Of a DNA stretch of 64,000 nt, positions 59,163 to 64,000 are shown one piece after another (positions within the stretch are counted from its first letter, which is position 1; every line of letters begins with the position of its first letter). This stretch comes from a bacterium A37T11 (GTDB lineage: Bacteria; Bacteroidota; Bacteroidia; Sphingobacteriales; Sphingobacteriaceae). The stretch covers positions 248,001-312,000 of the forward strand of contig FOBR01000001.1 in NCBI GenBank assembly GCA_900109895.1, read 5' to 3'. The notes beneath the pieces are model-generated. The model did not search any database. It saw only the letters and a program-made list of their open reading frames with translations, and was not told where the DNA came from. A program made the position numbers and the translations under genes.

Positions 59163-60842
59163 ATGAAAATAAACAATTTTTTGATTGGAATACGGCTGTT
59201 TAAAATCTGCTTTTTGATGGTGGGCCTGGCCTGCGCCTGCCCAATATATGCTCAGGATTTTTTTCAGCAGGTACGCGAAGGCTGGCTAAAAGAAGCTGCC
59301 CAAACCACTCCGGTTTTGATTAAGTCAATTAAGAAGCCATTAAAATTAGTAACTATTGTGAAAGATAAGGCTGCTTTCCAGGGATACAAGGCGGTCCCGA
59401 TGTCGGATGCGAAAAAGTTGTATGATACAGCTTTCCAGGCTATGTCGGGTGTAGTGGTTGATTTTGGTGAACATCTTACAGGCCACCTAAGTTTCTGCCT
59501 CCGTGCGTTGAAGCAGACACCCGATGCGCCTTTGCGGCTCAAATTTACATTTGGAGAGGTGCCCTCTGAGGTGGTTACTCCTTTTGATCCGTACACTGGG
59601 GGCCTAAGTAGGGCCTGGTTACAAGACGAAGTGGTAACGGTAATGGAGGTTCCCGATACGATTGTTATTCCCCGACGGGTAGCATTCCGTTATGTAAAAA
59701 TAGAACTGTTGGCTAAGCCAGGCTTCCCTTTTGCAATCTCTAAACTGTCTTTTGAAGCAGTGAGCTCGGCTTCTGCTACGCCTTCACCCTTATTAGCCAC
59801 CACACCTGCTCTTTTTAAGAAGATAGATAGTGTCGGTTTAGCTACTTTGAAAGAATGTATGCAAACGGTTTTTGAAGATGGCCCTAAAAGGGACCAGCGG
59901 TTATGGATAGGCGACCTCTACTTGCAGTCAATGGCCAACAACTATTCATATAAACAGTATAACCTGAGCAAGCACTGTCTTTATTTGTTGGCTGGTCTAA
60001 GCAGCGATAATGGTATTTTGCATGCAGCGGTTTTTGACCGGCCAGTGCCGCATCCGCAGGCAGGCCAATTTTTATTGGAATATGCACTTCTATATGGGGC
60101 TGCATTGAAAGAATATTTAATTGCTACCGGCGACCAGCATACGGCAAAGGAACTTTGGCCGGTAGTTAAAAAGCAACTGGACATTGTTAATAGGTATGTG
60201 GGTAACGATGGCCTGATGGATTTTGAAAATGCGGCAAAGGAATGGTGGATATTTTTTGACTGGAAAGACGGACTGTACAAAGAGGTGCCGCTGCAAGGGA
60301 TCAGCATTTTTGCGTTGAACGAAGCTTATGACTTGTCACGCCTGATCGGGAAAGAGCACGAGCTGGCTTATGTACCCCCACTGGTAAAAAAAATGAGGGC
60401 CGCCGCCAGGAAATGGCTGTATAACCAGCACACGGACCTGTTTGTAGGCTTGCATAACAAACAAGTGTCATATGCCTCGCAGATTTGGATGATCCTGGCC
60501 GGGGTGCCCTCCCAAAAGCAAGCCCAAAGGGCCTTGGCTGCACTTGAGACCATCGATAGTGCTGTTACACCCGTAACTCCTTACCTAAACCACTATTATG
60601 TGCAGGCACTCATTAATTCTGGCATGCAGGATAAGGCTAGGGAAGTTATTGGCAGTTATTGGGGTGGGATGGTTAGCAAAGGGGCAGATACTTTTTGGGA
60701 GGCTTATGATCCGAAAGATGATTATTTATCACCTTATGGTTTCTTCCCGGTCAATAGCTATTGCCATGCTTGGAGCTGCACACCTTTGTTTTTTATACGC
60801 AAATATCCGGAAATCTTTCAGCTTCAACGAACATCGAAATGA
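59163..60842 (+). CDS. GH78-like alpha-L-rhamnosidase/six-hairpin glycosidase
   Basis: 559 residues from MKINNFLIGIRLFK; a longer frame from 59082 is less likely since it puts the signal peptide in the middle. Signal peptide ends PIYAQD. A beta-sandwich (about 55-205, VVVDFGEHLTGHLSFCLRAL) is followed by an (alpha/alpha)6 barrel. The motif VFEDGPKRDQRLWIGDLYLQ is the GH78 equivalent of D-C-P-Q-R-D-E-R with acidic Glu/Asp, and ADTFWEAYDPKDDYLSPYGF with SYCHAWSCTPLFFI carries the later catalytic/His region. It should remove rhamnose-like sugars outside the cytoplasm. The central Cys is replaced by Gly. Confidence 0.82.
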   Translation: MKINNFLIGIRLFKICFLMVGLACACPIYAQDFFQQVREGWLKEAAQTTPVLIKSIKKPLKLVTIVKDKAAFQGYKAVPMSDAKKLYDTAFQAMSGVVVDFGEHLTGHLSFCLRALKQTPDAPLRLKFTFGEVPSEVVTPFDPYTGGLSRAWLQDEVVTVMEVPDTIVIPRRVAFRYVKIELLAKPGFPFAISKLSFEAVSSASATPSPLLATTPALFKKIDSVGLATLKECMQTVFEDGPKRDQRLWIGDLYLQSMANNYSYKQYNLSKHCLYLLAGLSSDNGILHAAVFDRPVPHPQAGQFLLEYALLYGAALKEYLIATGDQHTAKELWPVVKKQLDIVNRYVGNDGLMDFENAAKEWWIFFDWKDGLYKEVPLQGISIFALNEAYDLSRLIGKEHELAYVPPLVKKMRAAARKWLYNQHTDLFVGLHNKQVSYASQIWMILAGVPSQKQAQRALAALETIDSAVTPVTPYLNHYYVQALINSGMQDKAREVIGSYWGGMVSKGADTFWEAYDPKDDYLSPYGFFPVNSYCHAWSCTPLFFIRKYPEIFQLQRTSK

Positions 60843-60867
60843 AAATAGGTTTGATGCTGATATAAAC

Positions 60868-60895
60868 AAAAAGCGCCGCTGGCGCGACGCTTTTT
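60868..60895 (+). terminator. Terminator of the GH78-like gene
   Basis: AAAAAGCG and CGCTTTTT arms around a GC-rich centre, then T-run, 25 bases after the stop codon. Confidence 0.78.
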
Positions 60896-61150
60896 CAGAT
60901 ACTAAAACAAACAGTTCATACTAAAAGTATTTTACCGTAATCTTTGTTCAAGGCTGAACATACCTCCTGCTAACGAAATAATATGCCAAGAATACAGGAT
61001 TAGGAATTTGTAAGGGTAATGCGCTTTCCACGCATTTTCCTATTATTTTCTACAACAATTTTATTAATGCAACTGTAGAAATTTTTTCCCACTTTGATGA
61101 ATTTAACCACAGCCTGGTGCTATCCATGAAATACCCTTATCTTTGCGGTG

Positions 61151-61492
61151 ATGAAGCCAGCTGAAATAAATGCGAAGTGGGGTGCCCTGCAAATTAAAAC
61201 GGCAGACCTGTTTGATAATGACAAACCCGATATTAAGGTGTTTCTTTTTCTGATAGGTGTGCAGGAATTGGGGAAGGGCCCTCAGAAATTCAGCAAACGA
61301 CAGAAGGAAGAATTAATGCATATAGCTACTTGCCGGCTCTTTAGTGAAATGGGCTTTTATGAGTTGGAAGGCTTGGATCAGGATGGCTGGCCGCATTGGA
61401 AATTGGTGAAGCCTATTCCTAATTATACCTTGTTAGAACAGGAAATGATCATGAAATCGCTCATCATTGATTATTTTGATTCCATGGATTAA
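61151..61492 (+). CDS. Conserved hypothetical protein (113 aa) beside nadD
   Basis: 113 residues; ATG 61151 is preceded by GTG, so the start could be one codon earlier. No signal peptide and no membrane span. It is helical with conserved-looking blocks: IKVFLFLIGVQELGKGPQKF, KEELMHIATCRLFSEMGFYE and the acidic end LIIDYFDSMD. It resembles a small soluble Bacteroidota protein that often stands beside nadD/gmk. It is convergent with nadD, with three bases between stops. Function unknown. Confidence 0.7.
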   Translation: MKPAEINAKWGALQIKTADLFDNDKPDIKVFLFLIGVQELGKGPQKFSKRQKEELMHIATCRLFSEMGFYELEGLDQDGWPHWKLVKPIPNYTLLEQEMIMKSLIIDYFDSMD

Positions 61493-61496
61493 CCAC

Positions 61497-62093
61497 CTAC
61501 TGGTATAAGGCCTTACTTTCAATAAAATCCAAAACGCTGTCGGGCACAAAATATTTGATATTTTTGCCCGATTTTATGGCTGCACGGATAAAGGTGGATG
61601 AAAGCTCCATAAGTGGTGTGCTGGTAATGCGGATGGAAGGGTGATCTTTGAATTTGCTGTTTTCAAAACCTGGACGCGGATATATATATATTTCATAGTC
61701 GCGCAGGATTAGTTCATAATTCTTCCATTTTTCCAGCGATTGCAAATTGTCTGACCCCATGATGAGTACAAATTTTTTAGTTGGATACCGTTCGTGAAGG
61801 TGTGTCAATGTATCGATGGTATAGGATGGTTGGGGTAACTTAAATTCTATATCGCTGGCCCGCAAGTTTGCAGCATGCTCAATAGCTAGGTTGACCATTT
61901 CAAGCCTGTCATACATTCTGGCCAACGAACCTTTTTTCTTCAGCGGATTTTGAGGGGAAACAACCAACCACACTTCTTTCAGATCAAGATGGTTGGCCAT
62001 GTAATTGGCAATGATCAGATGCCCGGTGTGGATGGGATTAAAGGATCCAAAAAATAAGCCCGTTTTTGTCATCGGCGATCGGTTGGCAACCAT
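61497..62093 (-). CDS. nadD: Nicotinate-nucleotide adenylyltransferase
   Basis: 198 residues, normal size. The motif GLFFGSFNPIHTGHLIIA has the HxGH nucleotidyltransferase signature, and FVLIMGSDNLQSLEKWKNYE and ISSTFIRA-like SSTFIRAAIKSGKNIKYFVP are the other two conserved blocks. It makes deamido-NAD from nicotinate mononucleotide and ATP, a step in NAD synthesis. Its ATG directly follows the gmk stop, so the two are coupled. A start at 62072 (MTKTGLFF) matches the family N-terminus as well and could be the real one. Confidence 0.93.
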   Translation of the reverse strand: MVANRSPMTKTGLFFGSFNPIHTGHLIIANYMANHLDLKEVWLVVSPQNPLKKKGSLARMYDRLEMVNLAIEHAANLRASDIEFKLPQPSYTIDTLTHLHERYPTKKFVLIMGSDNLQSLEKWKNYELILRDYEIYIYPRPGFENSKFKDHPSIRITSTPLMELSSTFIRAAIKSGKNIKYFVPDSVLDFIESKALYQ

Positions 62094-62681
62094 TTATGAC
62101 TTCAAAAAGTTTTCTAATAGTTGTTCGGCTTCAGAACAAGCGGTGTCCAGGTCGTCATTTTTGAGGATGACATCAAATTTATTGGCATAGGCCAGCTCCC
62201 GATCAGCTTTTGCAATGCGTTCTTTTAATTTCTCAGGGCTGTCAGTGCCGCGTCCATATAAACGCTCAGCCAGGACTTCAAGGGATGGGGGCTGTACAAA
62301 TATGGCTAATGCATCTTTTTTATATATCCGTTTTAGGTGAAGGCCGCCCTCTACATCAATGTCAAAAATGACATGCTTTCCTGCTTCCCATATCCGCTCA
62401 ATTTCACTGCGTAAGGTTCCATAAAATGTGCCTGAGTAGACTTCCTCAAATTCAGCAAACTCTTTGTGGGCTATGCGGTGCAAAAATTCTTCTTTGCTGA
62501 TAAAGTAGTAATCTACCCCATTCACCTCTCCACTTCTGGGCTGGCGTGTACTGGCCGAAATGGAGAAAGCGATCTTCTCGCCGTATTTTCCAAGTAAATG
62601 CTTTACAATAGTTGTTTTGCCTGCTCCGCTTGGGGCGGAAAAGATGACCAGCTTTCCATGATGTGTTTTGGTTTTTGCCAT
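62094..62681 (-). CDS. gmk: Guanylate kinase
   Basis: 195 residues. The P-loop SAPSGAGKTT is near residue 15, with the GMP-binding segment STRQPRSGEVNGVDYYFISK and EFAEFEEVYSGTFYGTLRSE and the lid-like RIAKADRELAYANKFDVIL. It phosphorylates GMP to GDP with ATP in purine metabolism. It lies 18 bp after yicC and directly before nadD, a usual Bacteroidota arrangement (yicC-gmk-nadD). Confidence 0.95.
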   Translation of the reverse strand: MAKTKTHHGKLVIFSAPSGAGKTTIVKHLLGKYGEKIAFSISASTRQPRSGEVNGVDYYFISKEEFLHRIAHKEFAEFEEVYSGTFYGTLRSEIERIWEAGKHVIFDIDVEGGLHLKRIYKKDALAIFVQPPSLEVLAERLYGRGTDSPEKLKERIAKADRELAYANKFDVILKNDDLDTACSEAEQLLENFLKS

Positions 62682-62699
62682 ATGCTATTTCAAAACAGT

Positions 62700-63575
62700 T
62701 TAAAGAACGTTTAAAAGTTGCTCTTTGATTTTTTCGAGTTCTTCTTTCATCAATATTACGGTTTGCTGGATGCCGGCATCGTTTGCCTTCGACCCGAGGG
62801 TGTTGATTTCCCTGCCCATCTCCTGCGAAATGAAACCCAATTTTTTCCCGTTGGCATTGCTGTCTTCCAGTGCCTCCAAAAAGTAATTGCAATGGCTGCG
62901 TAAGCGTACTTTTTCTTCAGTGATGTCCAATTTGTCAATATAGAAGATGAGTTCCTGCTCAAAACGGTTCATGTCTACATTTTCGCGCCCTACGGCTGCA
63001 TCCAGATATTGGCTGATACGTTCGCGGATGAGTGGTATACGATTTGTTTCACGGCTTTCTACCTCAGTAAGCAGTTCAACCAATTTTTTGCTGCGCATAG
63101 CCAAATCTGCTTTCAACACGCCTCCTTCATCGGCCCGGAATTGGTTAAACTTGGTCACCGCGGCGAAAAATGCTCCTGAAAGTGCCGCCCACTCTTCATC
63201 ATTGGCCAGTTCCTCATCATAAGTGATGACGTCTGGCAGGGTAACGGCTACTTGCAATAAATTATCAGGTGTATCATTAAATTTAAAGGCCAGCTCTTTT
63301 AACTGTTTATAATAGGCCTGAAGCAACGCGGTATTTAACCTGGAAGGGCGTTCAGCAACATCTATATATTCAACTGTGGCAGTAACATTGACTTTACCAC
63401 GCTCGATAAGCCTGGTGCATTCATTCCTTAAAAATAGTTCTTTATCAGAAAATGTGCGGGGCAGTTTTAGGTTAAGTTCCAAAAATTTGGAATTGAGTGA
63501 CTTTATTTCAACGGTGTATTTTGCTTTCTCAATTTCCATGTAGGCTATGCCATAGCCTGTCATTGATTTTATCAT
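62700..63575 (-). CDS. yicC: YicC-family endoribonuclease-like protein
   Basis: 291 residues from MIKSMTGYGIAYMEIEKAKY, the family's own start; the frame is open further upstream but carries no conserved content. The N-terminal block IKSLNSKFLELNLKLPRTFS and the C-terminal DUF1732 block, LGFISQEMGREINTLGSKAN and DAGIQQTVILMKEELEKIKE, are both intact. YicC proteins are linked to RNA processing and stress survival. It is first in the yicC-gmk-nadD operon, and its promoter lies in the gap shared with a divergent receptor-like gene. Confidence 0.92.
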   Translation of the reverse strand: MIKSMTGYGIAYMEIEKAKYTVEIKSLNSKFLELNLKLPRTFSDKELFLRNECTRLIERGKVNVTATVEYIDVAERPSRLNTALLQAYYKQLKELAFKFNDTPDNLLQVAVTLPDVITYDEELANDEEWAALSGAFFAAVTKFNQFRADEGGVLKADLAMRSKKLVELLTEVESRETNRIPLIRERISQYLDAAVGRENVDMNRFEQELIFYIDKLDITEEKVRLRSHCNYFLEALEDSNANGKKLGFISQEMGREINTLGSKANDAGIQQTVILMKEELEKIKEQLLNVL

Positions 63576-63747
63576 GTACAAAAGTAGCAATAAGTTGGAT
63601 ATTAGCAATTGGTCTGTATGGTGTCGTAACAATTTCATGCAGACTGCTGTAATAAAGCAGTTACGCCACTGCTGTTGCGATATGATTACCTTTTCTTTGT
63701 GAATAGCTGCTAAAACAAACAAATTTTATTTCAGATACTAGGTACGT

Positions 63748-64000
63748 ATGCGCTTTTTTTCACCGATAATCACGTTCACTTCAATCGTTTTATTTACTAG
63801 CGCTGTTCATGCGCAAAATTCTGCAGCCATCCTTGGCAAGGTGGTAGATGCGGGTAACAGCCAACCTATTGAATTTGCCAGTATTTCTTTACTTAAGCCC
63901 GATAACCAGGCGGTAAAAGCGGGGCAAACAAATACCCTAGGTGTTTTTAAGCTGGACAATCTGCCAGCCGGCACGTATATGCTTAGGGCCGGGTTTGTAG
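63748..64000 (+). CDS. TonB-receptor-like protein with CarboxypepD_reg domain (C-terminus cut off)
   Basis: The frame begins at ATG 63748 and runs off the window after 84 codons. A signal peptide (MRFFSPIITFTSIVLFTSAV, then HAQN) is followed by AAILGKVVDAGNSQPIEFAS and ISLLKPDNQAVKAGQTNTLG, VFKLDNLPAGTYMLRA, which is the CarboxypepD_reg-like domain that opens many TonB-dependent receptors (outer-membrane beta-barrel family) of Bacteroidota. What follows cannot be seen. It diverges from yicC. Confidence 0.75.
   Translation, partial: MRFFSPIITFTSIVLFTSAVHAQNSAAILGKVVDAGNSQPIEFASISLLKPDNQAVKAGQTNTLGVFKLDNLPAGTYMLRAGFV

Overview
The window comes from a Bacteroidota genome of the Sphingobacteriales/Chitinophagales type. 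The evidence is four SusC/SusD outer-membrane pairs, three of them behind an ECF sigma factor and a FecR-type anti-sigma factor, plus a gliding/T9SS GldK-GldN pair, TlpA-type thioredoxins, and promoters of the TTTG-N20-TAnnTTTG form. Exact genus and species cannot be read from the sequence alone.

Layout. 1-2.5 kb: a two-gene DNA-metabolism operon (radical SAM protein plus TIGR03915/DUF4130 partner, cut by the window edge) and an acyl-CoA thioesterase. 2.5-10.8 kb: first nutrient-uptake locus on the minus strand (sigma, FecR, SusC, SusD, TlpA). 10.8-14.1 kb: a probable copper operon (small Cys-rich membrane protein, MbnP, the diheme protein MbnH, an outer-membrane barrel). 14.1-21.1 kb: second sigma-FecR-SusC-SusD locus. 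21.1-23.8 kb: a scrap zone with a decayed AAA+/DUF4143 ATPase, an intact short-chain dehydrogenase between duplicated fragments, an IS66-like ORF and a broken sigma gene. 23.9-35.1 kb: third sigma-FecR-SusC-SusD locus, ending in a thioredoxin and a frameshifted S9 peptidase. 35.2-42.4 kb: accessory region with a membrane protein/CHAP/fibronectin cassette, a 21-bp periodic repeat field, a MocR-like regulator without its PLP lysine, a Crp-like regulator and a type IV AbiE toxin-antitoxin pair with a nonsense codon in the toxin. 42.4-47.4 kb: fourth SusC-SusD-TlpA locus, without sigma/FecR. 47.4-50.6 kb: a candidate structured RNA, an HTH-like gene, an Rpn-family nuclease and a membrane protein. 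50.7-56.4 kb: a GldK-GldN cluster with two barrel proteins and a large surface lipoprotein, lacking GldL and GldM. 56.6-60.9 kb: a siderophore-type TonB receptor diverging from a GH78-like glycosidase. 61-64 kb: housekeeping genes (nadD, gmk, yicC) and the start of a TonB-receptor-like gene.

How it fits together. The three sigma/FecR loci follow the usual trans-envelope signalling design: ligand at SusC/SusD, FecR in the inner membrane, ECF sigma factor released. Two non-coding signals repeat in all three FecR-SusC gaps. One is a shared AAATAA-N12/13-TATCC box just before susC, a candidate ECF promoter. The other is a hairpin whose U-tract and G-U wobbles only make sense on the opposite strand. 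It is the expected 3' end of a short antisense RNA, like the DonS family known from Bacteroides polysaccharide loci.

The best candidates for undescribed biology are those antisense RNAs, the promoter-plus-terminator RNA at 47.7-48.0 kb, the 21-bp repeat field at 37 kb, repeat elements inserted in frame into two unrelated genes, and the GldK-GldN cluster without its motor. All function calls rest on reading motifs by eye; no database search was run.
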